Positions 1 to 8,500 of a DNA stretch of 45,895 nt are shown in pieces (within the stretch, counting starts at the first letter, position 1; each line of letters begins with the position of its first letter). The position numbers and the translations under genes are program-made. Source of the stretch: Calditrichota bacterium (lineage in GTDB: Bacteria > Calditrichota > Calditrichia > RBG-13-44-9 > J075); NCBI GenBank assembly GCA_024275555.1, contig JAJRYW010000383.1, forward strand, positions 1-45,895, in the 5' to 3' direction. The notes below the pieces were generated by a model that worked only from the letters and a program-made list of their open reading frames with translations, made no database searches and had not been told where the DNA came from.

Positions 1-269
1 CCATCCGCCGGATAATTATGATGCGAAGGAATCGACCACTTTCCGTTTTCGAATACCACCTTAAAGGGGATTGCCTCGCCTGTATCTTCATTAAACTCAA
101 TCACTTCCAGCGAGACCGCTGCATTGGGGTCTTTAAACTCGGGGAAAAATTCTTCGCCCTGGTCTACAAAAGCATCCGGGGTAACCCGTTTGGGCGCAGT
201 GATGAAGACCAGCAAAGCCAGGATCACTGCGGCCGCTCCGTATAACGATGTCTTTTTAATCTCACTCAT
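1..269 (-). CDS. DUF4340-type protein, N-terminal part (cut by window edge)
   Basis: Only the first 89 codons are present; the rest lies beyond base 1. The start ATG at 269 is three bases after the stop of the upstream permease gene. The ribosome binding site (AAGGAG) lies inside the end of that gene, so the two are translated together. The visible product has a short basic N-terminus (MSEIKKTSLY), one hydrophobic segment at about residues 10-25, and then a soluble region likely outside the membrane. In FCB-group bacteria, a DUF4340 protein commonly follows a Gld-like ABC ATPase and a permease/GldG fusion. I assign the family from this position and the membrane-anchored layout. The domain core is outside the window, so the assignment is moderate. 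Confidence 0.6.
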   Translation of the reverse strand, partial: MSEIKKTSLYGAAAVILALLVFITAPKRVTPDAFVDQGEEFFPEFKDPNAAVSLEVIEFNEDTGEAIPFKVVFENGKWSIPSHHNYPAD

Positions 270-272
270 GGT

Positions 273-2957
273 TTAGCTCCTTAGTCTTCTTGATGCAGCT
301 TCACCTTCGGCTTCGCGGCGACGCCGCTGCACAAAGATAAAAACACCCAGCACCAGCACCGGAATGGGCGGGAGCAGCACCGCCAGGGTTTTGATGCCGC
401 TCTGAATGGCCCGGATTTGGGTTTCCATGCGCTCTTTGCTGGCGGCAATTTTGGCGTTCTTTTCCGCCTCGATGCTGGCTTTCAGGGCGTCGAACTTACG
501 CTGTTCGGCCTCCTGGATGTTGCGGGCCATAATCTCCTTGGTTTGTTCATCCAGGTCGCTGCGCTGCTGCACTTCCGCAACCCGCTCATTGAGCCGTTTC
601 TGGGCTTCGGTCAGGGCAATTTGTGCTTCGGATTCAGCTTGCTGTTCTTCCCGGGCCCGGCGCTGCACGTATTCCTGGATCTGCGCTTCCACGCTGCGCA
701 GGGTGCGGTGTTTGACGCGCCGGTTGCGCAGGGCCACAAACGATTCATCGCCGGCCAACACATCGATGCAGTTTAAGAAAAAGTTGACATTGTCAAAATC
801 CAGGTTGGCCAGCCCCTGTTTGCGGATTTCAAAAAATTGCTCGGAGATGAAATCGATATCGGCAATGACAATCATGTTAATCGACTTCCGGCCGGCAGAG
901 TCTGCTAAGGTGCTATCCGCATAAGTTTTGGGGATGGAGCGCACCTGCGCCGCCAGGGTGTAATCCTGGGAGTTGGGGAAGTGCGGCAAGCCGCGCACAT
1001 TTAACTGGGCGCCAAAAAAGCTGCGCCGCACCATGCGCTGATAGGACTGCACCCCGGAGAGCGTCCCGGTCTTCAGCAGCGGGGTAAATTCCACCTCGGC
1101 CCCGGCCGCTTTGTTCAGGTAGCCGGGAAAGAGGAAGACCAGTTCCTGCAACCGGGCCGTGCCGATAAAGTTGGGATTAAAAGCTTCCGGGTTTTCATTC
1201 CCGCGCCCCAGGAAGACAATTTCCGGGGGCAGGCTGGCTAAATCCGGGTGAGGATTGTAGGCGTCCCAAACAATCTGGCGGATATTCCAACTCACGCCCA
1301 GTTCATTCATAAACCGGTTGATATTCCCCTTCTCTTTGGGGGGCGGTCCTTGCTGCATAAAGGGATTGCGGTTGGCCCCGGCTTTTTCCGAGGGCGCAAT
1401 GCCGATATTCACCGCGGGCAGGGGATCCACCAGCAGCAGGGTCGGCGCCCCGCTTTCGATATACTCCCGCAGGTTGTCCATGGCCTCCTGGGTTAATGAA
1501 GAGGGAATCGGTACGACCAGTGCATCCACCTTTTCTTTAATCGGATTGGAGGGGTTGATATGCACTACTTCGTACTGTTTTTCCAGTTCATCTACCACCT
1601 GCCACTGCGGTGTGGAGGTCATGGCTTGAAAATCGAAGCCGCCGGCCAGTTTTGCCTCGGTTCCGACTAATCCGATTTTTTTGCGATCGGTGCGGGCCAC
1701 GGTGCGGATGCTTCTCACCAGTTCGTACTCGGTAGGCAGGCCGCGCTCAAAAAAGGGGATGACGGCTTCTTCCGCCCCGCAGGTGAAGGCAACCCCCAGG
1801 TAGGCCTGGGTAACGCTGGCCCGGGCGCTGCCGGGATCGGGCAGTTCCCGCGGCAAAATGCCAAATTTTTCCCGGGCTTCCCGGGCTTCCGGGGTAAACG
1901 GCTCGGTGTCCTTGATGAGCACCTCTACCTTCGGCCCGGCGGCGGCATCGATCTCCTGCAAAAAGCCCAGCAAATTTTCCCGGGTCTGCACAAACTGCTG
2001 GGGCAATTCTTTACTGACATAGGCCTGGATAAACACCGGCCGCTCCGCGGAGAGTTCATCCAAAAGCTGATAGGTCTGGTCGGACAGCGAGTGCAACTGT
2101 TCCGCGGTTACATCCATGCGGAAGCCAATCCGCCCGATAATAGCGTTCACGCTGATCAAAATAATCACCAGGGCTATGCTGCGCAGGGTATGATGAAACT
2201 TCATCGGATAGCCGTCTGCTTTCAGCGGCCAGTGGCGGCGGCTGAGAAACAGCACGTTGAAGTAGAGCATCAGAAAAGCAATCGAAGCAAAATAGAACAA
2301 TCCGGACAGGCTGATCACACCGCGGGCAAAATCACCAAAGTGGCCTTTTACGCCCAGCGGGGCCAGAAAATTTTGTACGCTAACGCCCAGCAAGCCGCCC
2401 ACTTCATCAATAAACGCCAGCAGGTAGCAGAATAAAGCGCCCAGGATAAAAGCGATGGTCATGTTCGAGCTGAACAGCGACGCGGTCATCCCGATAGTTA
2501 TAAAAGCGGCCCCGATGAGCCAGTAACCCAGGTAATTTCCGAACATCAATCCCAGGTCGGGGCTGCCTAAGAACATCAGCACCACGACATGGCTTAACGA
2601 CACTGCCAGCGAGGCGCTGTATACGCCCAGGGCGGCCAGGTATTTGCCCAGCACCACTTCCAGGTCGGTAGCCGGCAGGGTAAGCAAAAGCTCATCGGTG
2701 CCTTCTTTACGCTCTTCGGCCCAGACGCCCATCGCCAGGGCCGGAACGAAAAAAATCAGCAAATAAGGAAACACATTGTTTAATTGATCCAGGTTAGCCA
2801 GGTTGTTCAGAAAAAAACGCTCCGGCCAAAATGCAGCATAAGCGCTTAAAAAGATAAACAGGGTGATAAATACATACCCGGAGGGGTTGGTAAAATACAG
2901 GCGGATATCCCGCAGGAAGATCGCCCGCACCGTTTTGAAGTTCAGTTCTATTTTCAT
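273..2957 (-). CDS. Fused ABC-2 permease / GldG-like auxiliary protein
   Basis: An 894-residue membrane protein that fuses two parts usually called GldF and GldG. Residues 1 to about 245 form an ABC-2 type permease with about six hydrophobic segments and the motif ANWAEERKxGT-like WAEERKEGTDELLLTLP near residue 80. Residues from about 265 to 770 resemble the GldG/ABC_transp_aux extracytoplasmic region. A charged, Gln/Glu/Arg-rich coiled coil follows at about 770-860, and a final membrane segment at about 865-885 ends in a basic tail. Such proteins pair with an ABC ATPase; in Bacteroidota the complex is linked to gliding, but homologues occur widely in non-gliders, so the substrate is unknown. 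The start ATG overlaps the ATPase stop by four bases (ATGA) and has a strong AGGAGG site upstream. Confidence 0.85.
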   Translation of the reverse strand: MKIELNFKTVRAIFLRDIRLYFTNPSGYVFITLFIFLSAYAAFWPERFFLNNLANLDQLNNVFPYLLIFFVPALAMGVWAEERKEGTDELLLTLPATDLEVVLGKYLAALGVYSASLAVSLSHVVVLMFLGSPDLGLMFGNYLGYWLIGAAFITIGMTASLFSSNMTIAFILGALFCYLLAFIDEVGGLLGVSVQNFLAPLGVKGHFGDFARGVISLSGLFYFASIAFLMLYFNVLFLSRRHWPLKADGYPMKFHHTLRSIALVIILISVNAIIGRIGFRMDVTAEQLHSLSDQTYQLLDELSAERPVFIQAYVSKELPQQFVQTRENLLGFLQEIDAAAGPKVEVLIKDTEPFTPEAREAREKFGILPRELPDPGSARASVTQAYLGVAFTCGAEEAVIPFFERGLPTEYELVRSIRTVARTDRKKIGLVGTEAKLAGGFDFQAMTSTPQWQVVDELEKQYEVVHINPSNPIKEKVDALVVPIPSSLTQEAMDNLREYIESGAPTLLLVDPLPAVNIGIAPSEKAGANRNPFMQQGPPPKEKGNINRFMNELGVSWNIRQIVWDAYNPHPDLASLPPEIVFLGRGNENPEAFNPNFIGTARLQELVFLFPGYLNKAAGAEVEFTPLLKTGTLSGVQSYQRMVRRSFFGAQLNVRGLPHFPNSQDYTLAAQVRSIPKTYADSTLADSAGRKSINMIVIADIDFISEQFFEIRKQGLANLDFDNVNFFLNCIDVLAGDESFVALRNRRVKHRTLRSVEAQIQEYVQRRAREEQQAESEAQIALTEAQKRLNERVAEVQQRSDLDEQTKEIMARNIQEAEQRKFDALKASIEAEKNAKIAASKERMETQIRAIQSGIKTLAVLLPPIPVLVLGVFIFVQRRRREAEGEAASRRLRS

Positions 2958-3724
2958 ACCCGGTCCTCCTTCGCTGGCATGGAATCGACAGAGTTGGTGT
3001 GTTGAGTGAGCCGGTAGAAGGGTTTCTCCAGAGAGCCGTCTTCTTTCAGTTCTTCCGGCGCGCCGTCAAACACCAGGCGGCCGTTATGGATAAATATCAC
3101 CCGGTCGGCGACGGCTTCTACCTCTTGCAGGATATGGGTGGAGAGGAGAATTGTTTTGGTTTTGCCAAGCTCTTTTATGTTTTCCCGAAAATCATGGATT
3201 TGATTGGGGTCCAGGCCGGCGGTCGGCTCGTCCATGATCAGCACCTCGGGATCGTGCAACAGCGCCTGGGCCAGCCCCACCCGTTGGCGATACCCTTTGG
3301 AAAGCTTGCCGATGGGTTTTTCCAGCACTTGCTGCAAGGCGCACTGCTCCACCACCGCATCGATGCGTTGTTTCAGATGCGCTTCTTCCAGGCCGCGCAC
3401 CTCGCCAAAAAATTGCAGCGATTCCAGGGGGGTCATATCCGAATAGAGGGGGCCGTTCTCCGGCAAGTAGCCAAGAAGTTTGGCGGCCTTCATCCGTTGG
3501 GCGGTCACATCATAGCCGCCAATGGCGGCCCGCCCGGCGCTGGGAGCGATAAAACCGGTCAGCAGCTTCATTGTGGTGGACTTCCCGGCCCCATTGGGCC
3601 CCAGGAACGCCGTGATCTGTCCCCTGGGAATCGAGAACGTTACATCCTGAATGGCGACAAATTGGCCGTAGTATTTGCTCAATCCGTCCGCCTCGATCAT
3701 CACTTGATTCTGACTTCCACTCAT
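2954..3724 (-). CDS. ABC transporter ATP-binding protein, GldA-like
   Basis: A 256-residue ABC ATPase that would power the fused permease encoded directly downstream. Visible motifs are the Walker A LGPNGAGKST, the signature LSKGYRQR and the Walker B LIMDEPTAGLDP, followed by the switch histidine in LLSTHIL. The length is typical for an ABC-2 or Gld-type ATPase. A longer reading frame begins 33 bases upstream, but I chose the ATG at 3724 because GAGGAG stands just before it. The stop overlaps the permease start by four bases, so ATPase, permease/GldG and DUF4340 form one operon. Confidence 0.9.
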   Translation of the reverse strand: MSGSQNQVMIEADGLSKYYGQFVAIQDVTFSIPRGQITAFLGPNGAGKSTTMKLLTGFIAPSAGRAAIGGYDVTAQRMKAAKLLGYLPENGPLYSDMTPLESLQFFGEVRGLEEAHLKQRIDAVVEQCALQQVLEKPIGKLSKGYRQRVGLAQALLHDPEVLIMDEPTAGLDPNQIHDFRENIKELGKTKTILLSTHILQEVEAVADRVIFIHNGRLVFDGAPEELKEDGSLEKPFYRLTQHTNSVDSMPAKEDRV

Positions 3725-4192
3725 GGGTCTCCTCACAGTTTTGAGCCGTAAAAACAATAGCCAACACCATGGTATTTCTCAGGTAACCATACCTTATTCA
3801 AAATTTGATTATATGACTGAAAATTAAATATGGTTCCGAAACATTGAGAAAAAAAACGGCGAAAATGCTCCGGATCGGCAGCGGGCGGAAGATAAACTAT
3901 TTTCAAGATCGTTTCAATAAATTTTCCGCAAAAAACGAGCGAGGCTTCCCCCAAACTCTCTACCGTGCACTTTTTTAAAGCTGCGGATTTTCATTGATCA
4001 ACACGCCGGCCCTGCTCTGACGGAGCGGGCCAGGCGTGTTGATCCGCGGCGAACAGAAAAAGTGCACGATAGGGGACCCCCAAAAGGGCCTTTGGCGTGT
4101 TGATAGGAATCCACCTTGCGTTTGACAAAAAATTGGCTAAATTTAGCTTCGCAGAAACAGCAGTTAAACCGTTAAGATTTTCCCTGAGGATA
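3725..4192. other. Gene-free spacer between divergent genes
   Basis: About 470 bases without a convincing gene separate the minus-strand ABC operon from the plus-strand metallophosphoesterase gene. On the minus strand a TATAAT box lies at 3808-3813, about 85 bases before the ATPase start, but no good -35 box sits at the right distance. On the plus strand a perfect TTGACA lies at 4122-4127 without a recognisable -10. The middle is filled by the inverted repeat listed separately. Confidence 0.5.
3957..4077. repeat. Large imperfect inverted repeat, MITE- or REP-like
   Basis: The outer arms are CTACCGTGCACTTTTTT at 3960-3976 and its inverted match AAAAAGTGCACGATAG at 4057-4072. The inner arms are GATCAACACGCC near 3997-4008 and GGCGTGTTGATC near 4033-4044, followed inward by matching GGCCC/GGGCC stretches around a short loop. 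A further GGCGTGTTGAT occurs at 4094-4104, outside the repeat. The outer-arm sequence recurs at 13996-14016. The structure could be a non-coding mobile repeat or a large RNA hairpin; there is no transposase nearby. Confidence 0.6.
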
Positions 4193-5761
4193 ATGATACA
4201 CCACAGCAATCAGTTCCCTTGCCCGGCGCATCCCCGGGATATATTTATTATTGACCATGAAAAGCGCGATATCCCGGACGCCCACATGACCTACCGCCTC
4301 CTTACCGAAGCAGAAGCCCAGGGAGCAGAGTTATATACACCGGCCAACTCCCTCTCGGATGTGCTTCATCCCCTGATGTTGCTTAGCTGGGAATGGTGGT
4401 TTCGCACCGAGCCGGCCCTGGCCAAGACCGACATCAAGAGCGTGGTGCAGCACCTGGAGGAAAAGCAGCAGTTAGCCAACCGGCTCAAGATCTGGCATCC
4501 CCGGCACTATCGTTTTCTGCTGCACGAGGAGGGTAAATACTGGCCGGTCAGCGGGTTTCCGGCCATGCGGCGTTTGGATGAACTCGACAGCCCCAAAGAG
4601 AAACTGTTCTGGTGGGGGCACATGCTGGTATTTGCCCTGTCCATCATGCAGCGGTTTTCCATGATCCTGGAGTTGGCCTCTCCCAATTTCGGCTTTGTTC
4701 CTCCGCAGCGCCGTTTGTATTACCTGTCTGACCACACCCGGAAAGGGAAAGATTTTGCCGCCTTCGGAGCGGCGATCATTGAACGCATTGCCGAGGCCCC
4801 GGAGATTAAAGAAGACCAATGGTACATCCTGGGCAAGTTTCTCAACCAGCTTTTCATTCCGCATGTTTCCGACATCCAGGACTGGAACCAGCTCTACCAG
4901 GGCGCCCAGAAGACCCCGACCAATCATCTCTACAATCCCCGCAAAAAAGCCCTGCTGCGCGGATTGATCAACCAGGGGAATCCCCGCTCGGCGTTAAAAA
5001 GTAATGGCAAAATCTGTATTTTAGCAGATATTCACAGCAACCTGCCCGCCCTGGAAGCGGTGCTGGAGGAAGCCAAAAGGTTGGGGGCCAGCCGGTTTTT
5101 AGTTTTAGGGGACCTGGTTGGCTACGGCGCTCAGCCGCGCGAATGCATCTACCGGCTGGCAAACCTGGAGTCCAGCATTTTTGTGCAGGGCAACCATGAC
5201 TATGCGGTCAGCCAGGCGGCCTGGGAAAGCGTCGAGAGCGAAACCGCCAAAACCACGGCAAAGTGGACCCGGGAACAACTGGACACCGAATCCCTGGAAT
5301 GGCTGGGCAGCCTGCAGCGGGAACAAATTTTTTCCAACTGGATGGTCGTGCACGCCTTTCCCAAAAGCGTGGAGTATTTTAAGGATTACCATAATCAGCT
5401 TAGTTTTAAAGAGAGCCTGGATTACATCGCCGAGCGGAATCTTCAAGTCGCCTTTTACGGTCACACCCACATCCCCTATGCCCACCTGCGCACCTCGGAC
5501 GAGCAGACTATCCCCATCGGCAATAAAAACACCAAATTATTTATGCGCGGAGAAGCCCTGCTGATTAATCCGGGCTCGGTGGGTCAGCCGCGTCACGGCG
5601 AGAACAAAGCCTGTTTTGCGTTATGGGACACCCAATCCAACATGTTGAGCTTCCACGCCATTCCCTACCCGGTAGACCAGGCAATTGAGGCGCTGGTGCG
5701 TTCCGATCTGCCTAAAGAGGCGATCTACAGCTTGTCAGCGCGATTGGAGAAGGGGAGATAA
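4193..5761 (+). CDS. Unknown N-terminal domain fused to a calcineurin-like metallophosphoesterase
   Basis: A 522-residue protein in two halves. The C-terminal half (about 272-500) carries the metallophosphoesterase metal-binding motifs in order: DIH at 279-281, GDLVGYG from 306, GNHD at 333-336, VVH with the histidine at 387, and GHTH at 423-426. This set is typical of the YfcE/MJ0936-like group, so it should hydrolyse a phosphoester with bound divalent metals. The N-terminal 270 residues are rich in Trp, His and Leu and I do not recognise the family. The stretch around ELASPNFGF and LYYL faintly recalls the end of a kinase-like fold, which is only a hint. The reading frame opens at a GTG at 4097; I prefer the ATG at 4193, which follows a weak GAGG. 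Both neighbouring genes are on the other strand, so it is a single-gene unit. Confidence 0.75.
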   Translation: MIHHSNQFPCPAHPRDIFIIDHEKRDIPDAHMTYRLLTEAEAQGAELYTPANSLSDVLHPLMLLSWEWWFRTEPALAKTDIKSVVQHLEEKQQLANRLKIWHPRHYRFLLHEEGKYWPVSGFPAMRRLDELDSPKEKLFWWGHMLVFALSIMQRFSMILELASPNFGFVPPQRRLYYLSDHTRKGKDFAAFGAAIIERIAEAPEIKEDQWYILGKFLNQLFIPHVSDIQDWNQLYQGAQKTPTNHLYNPRKKALLRGLINQGNPRSALKSNGKICILADIHSNLPALEAVLEEAKRLGASRFLVLGDLVGYGAQPRECIYRLANLESSIFVQGNHDYAVSQAAWESVESETAKTTAKWTREQLDTESLEWLGSLQREQIFSNWMVVHAFPKSVEYFKDYHNQLSFKESLDYIAERNLQVAFYGHTHIPYAHLRTSDEQTIPIGNKNTKLFMRGEALLINPGSVGQPRHGENKACFALWDTQSNMLSFHAIPYPVDQAIEALVRSDLPKEAIYSLSARLEKGR

Positions 5762-5769
5762 CAGAGTCT

Positions 5770-5810
5770 GCCGGCGGGAAAAAGGGCGGAGCGCCGGCCT
5801 TCTTTTATTT
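5770..5810. terminator. Bidirectional terminator between convergent genes
   Basis: GCCGGCG at 5770-5776 pairs with CGCCGGC at 5792-5798, followed on the plus strand by TTCTTTTATTT. It ends the plus-strand phosphoesterase gene and overlaps the stop of the minus-strand repeat protein. Confidence 0.7.
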
Positions 5811-8396
5811 AGATTCCATCCGAAATATGGTAATACCGTAGTTGTCGCGGTCTTCCGGCGGAGCAGCATTCCAACGCCGGGGCGAGTGAGAATCATCGGT
5901 GACAAAGTGAACCCGGTATTCTCCGGCCGGCAAATTAATAACCGTGGTCTCGGTGCGATTTTTGTAGGCTCCTCCGGCGCGGCGCGTGGATTCGTACTCC
6001 ATAATCCAAAGAACTTCATTCGATTCGGCGCTTTCAAGCCAGCCATAGTCCACCATTTCCCCGGGCAGCCCTTCCCCGAGGGCATAAATGCGCACCGAGG
6101 CCGCTTTATCCAGGGTAAACCGTTTGATGATGTGCTCGGAATCGCCCATTCCCACAATGCGGCACAGGACTTCTTCATTGCGGGAAAAATCGTCGAAGAC
6201 CTCGATCTGGTCCTGGGGAAAGTTTTCATCCGCCAGTGATACCCGGATACCCCATGATTTTCCCTGCCGGGGCGGGCGGGCGTTCCAATGCGGGTAGCTG
6301 TGCGTATCATCGGTGCGGAAATAGACCGTGTAGGTTCCGGCGGGAAGATGAACCACTTCGTCAATCAGGCGGTTTTTTCGGGCCCCGCCGGCCGGCCGGG
6401 TTTTATGAAATTCCATCTGCCAGACCTTCCGGCCGGTGGTGGTGTTGATGATCCACCCGTAATCAAACATTTCTCCGTCGCGACCTTCGCCGAGGGCAAA
6501 GATTCTTAGGTTGGCGTCGCGCTTAAGTTTAAAGAGCATCGATCTTGATTCGTCGTTGCCGAGGCCGGTTATTTCGATAAAAGGCGGCAAGGCGGCCGGC
6601 TCGGGCGTATCAAGGGGCTCTACCGCTCCCTCGGCGCTGTCCAGGGCAAAGAGGGTAATTCCCCACTCCTCGGGATTATAAGGAGGGCGGGTGTTCCATT
6701 CGGCATAGGAATGGGAGTCATCGGTGCGGAAAAAGACATTGTAGGTTCCCTCGGGCAAGGAGATCACCGCTTCTTCCAGGCGGTTTTTGCTGCTGCCGCC
6801 CCCGGGAACGGTGCGGTCATATTCCATCCGCCAGACCATTCGCCCGCTGCCGGCCTCTTCAATCCAGCCGTAATCGAACATCTCTCCATCACGGCCTTCT
6901 CCCAGGGCGCGGATTTTTATGCGCGTTTTCTTACGCACCTGCACGCTCTTGCTGACCAGTTCATTGTCGCCAATGCCGGTCAGGGCAATCAGCGGCTTAA
7001 GGGGAACTTCATCAACCATGGAGATATCTTCCGGAGAAACATTTTTATCTACCAGGAAAAGGGTCACTCCCCAGTCCGCCGGGTTGCGGGGCGGTTTGCT
7101 GTTCCAATCCCGGTAGGCGTGGGAATCATCGGTTTGGTAATAGACCCGGTAGAGGCCGGCGGGCAGTTGCACAACCTCATCCACAAGGCGGTTTTTTTGA
7201 GCGCCTCCGGCATGACGGGTCTGCTCGTAGCGCATCTCCCAAACCCGTTCGCCGGTCTTGGTATCGACAATCCAGGCGTAATCCGACATTCCTTCCGGGA
7301 ATCCTTCGCCCAGGGCATAGACCCGGATTTTGGCCGGCTTATCCAGGCGAATTCCCTGCTGCACCAGGCGGTTGCTGCCCACCCGGGTCATTCGTAAAAA
7401 AGAAACGGCCTGGGGCTTTTTAAATTTGCGGATATCGGCCGGATTAAATTTACCGGGAACTCCGGACAGGCTGATTCCCCAGAAGAACGGATCGTAAGGC
7501 GGGTTGGAATTCCAATCCTCGGGCGAATGGCTATCGTCGGTGACAAAGTGGATCGAGTAATCCCCGGCGGCTAACTTTAGAGTTGTTTTCCAGACGCGGT
7601 TTTTTTGGGCGCCGCCGGCCGGCTCGCCAAACTCTTCCCGGGCTTCCCAAATCTTCTGGTTGTCGTCGATCTTTTCAATCCAGCCATAATCATACTCCTC
7701 ATCGTTAAAGGCCTCGCCGACGGAATAAATCTGGAATTCTCCGGGGTTGCTCAGCGAGAAGAATTCCTGCAAGGATTCAAAATCACTCCCAGCCAACAGC
7801 GAGACCACCGCCTGGCGGGACAATTCCCGCTGGTATTGCCGTACTTCTGTGGCGGAATAAAGTTCATCCACTCCATCGATACGGATGTGACATGCTTCTT
7901 CAACCTCCTGCAACCAGCGCTCTCCCTTAATCAATTGCTGAAAGAGCCTGCCCAGGCTGGGCAAACCGTCTTCCCGGAGAAAGATTTTACGCGGCTTCAT
8001 CGCCCACAGGTACAACTCATAACGCCCGGCCGGAAGGGAGAGCGATTGGGAGAACTTGCGCAGGTAATCTCGCGCCCAGGATTTGCTCTCGGTGTTCTCC
8101 GGGGTCATCCGCCAGACTAATTCACGCGTTCCGGCATGAATAATCCAGGCATAAACAAACATCCCGTTTTGGTCAAAGCTCATATCTAAGCGACGCCTGG
8201 AGGGCTTGGAGCGCTTCTTTCCCCCGGGGAACCCCGCCCCAACCGCCTCAATGCGAACGGAACGATCTTCGTGGATTGCAAATCCCCCCACCTTTAGTTC
8301 GCCAAAGCGAATTTGATCGAATTCGAGGCTCACCTTATTTTGGGAAAAGAGCAAAATGGGGAAGAAAAGCAGAAAAAGAAAAATTTTTTTATTCAT
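5805..8396 (-). CDS. Secreted protein of about 136-residue tandem repeats, function unknown
   Basis: An 863-residue exported protein. The N-terminus (MNKKIFLFLLFFPILLFSQN) is a clear signal peptide. Five well-kept repeats follow from about residue 221 to the end, and a degenerate unit lies at about 47-130. Each repeat contains ALGEG, then DYGW (tryptophan block at residues 236, 372, 508, 644 and 783), then AGGxxKNR, LPAGxY, TDDSHS, WNxxPP and WGI. The spacing is 136, 136, 136 and 139 residues. The pattern of short hydrophobic strands with conserved Gly, Trp and Asp suggests repeated beta-sandwich modules, perhaps ligand or calcium binding; this is inference. I know no named family for it. The frame extends 15 codons upstream to another ATG, but the signal peptide fixes the start at 8396. 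No close operon partner is seen. Confidence 0.75.
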   Translation of the reverse strand: MNKKIFLFLLFFPILLFSQNKVSLEFDQIRFGELKVGGFAIHEDRSVRIEAVGAGFPGGKKRSKPSRRRLDMSFDQNGMFVYAWIIHAGTRELVWRMTPENTESKSWARDYLRKFSQSLSLPAGRYELYLWAMKPRKIFLREDGLPSLGRLFQQLIKGERWLQEVEEACHIRIDGVDELYSATEVRQYQRELSRQAVVSLLAGSDFESLQEFFSLSNPGEFQIYSVGEAFNDEEYDYGWIEKIDDNQKIWEAREEFGEPAGGAQKNRVWKTTLKLAAGDYSIHFVTDDSHSPEDWNSNPPYDPFFWGISLSGVPGKFNPADIRKFKKPQAVSFLRMTRVGSNRLVQQGIRLDKPAKIRVYALGEGFPEGMSDYAWIVDTKTGERVWEMRYEQTRHAGGAQKNRLVDEVVQLPAGLYRVYYQTDDSHAYRDWNSKPPRNPADWGVTLFLVDKNVSPEDISMVDEVPLKPLIALTGIGDNELVSKSVQVRKKTRIKIRALGEGRDGEMFDYGWIEEAGSGRMVWRMEYDRTVPGGGSSKNRLEEAVISLPEGTYNVFFRTDDSHSYAEWNTRPPYNPEEWGITLFALDSAEGAVEPLDTPEPAALPPFIEITGLGNDESRSMLFKLKRDANLRIFALGEGRDGEMFDYGWIINTTTGRKVWQMEFHKTRPAGGARKNRLIDEVVHLPAGTYTVYFRTDDTHSYPHWNARPPRQGKSWGIRVSLADENFPQDQIEVFDDFSRNEEVLCRIVGMGDSEHIIKRFTLDKAASVRIYALGEGLPGEMVDYGWLESAESNEVLWIMEYESTRRAGGAYKNRTETTVINLPAGEYRVHFVTDDSHSPRRWNAAPPEDRDNYGITIFRMESK
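5808..7736 (-). repeat. Five in-frame tandem coding repeats of about 408 bases
   Basis: Within the secreted repeat protein, five units of about 408 bases are visible in the DNA as well. For example, the complement of the TDDSHS codons recurs near 5890, 6305, 6716, 7130 and 7530. Units three and four share the peptide GEGRDGEMFDYGWI. The similarity suggests growth by unequal exchange or internal duplication. Confidence 0.75.
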
Positions 8397-8500
8397 GATT
8401 GACTCAATAGCTGCAACTCCAGCATTTATAATTACGTGCATTGATTTTTTTACGGGAATAATCTGACAATGTTACATTCCGGGGAAGGCATTTTTCATCC

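Noticed and set aside
2999..3751. Long open reading frame on the plus strand opposite the ABC ATPase gene
   Set aside because: It is the mirror of a well supported coding frame; codon bias keeps the antisense frame open, and its translation has no recognisable features.
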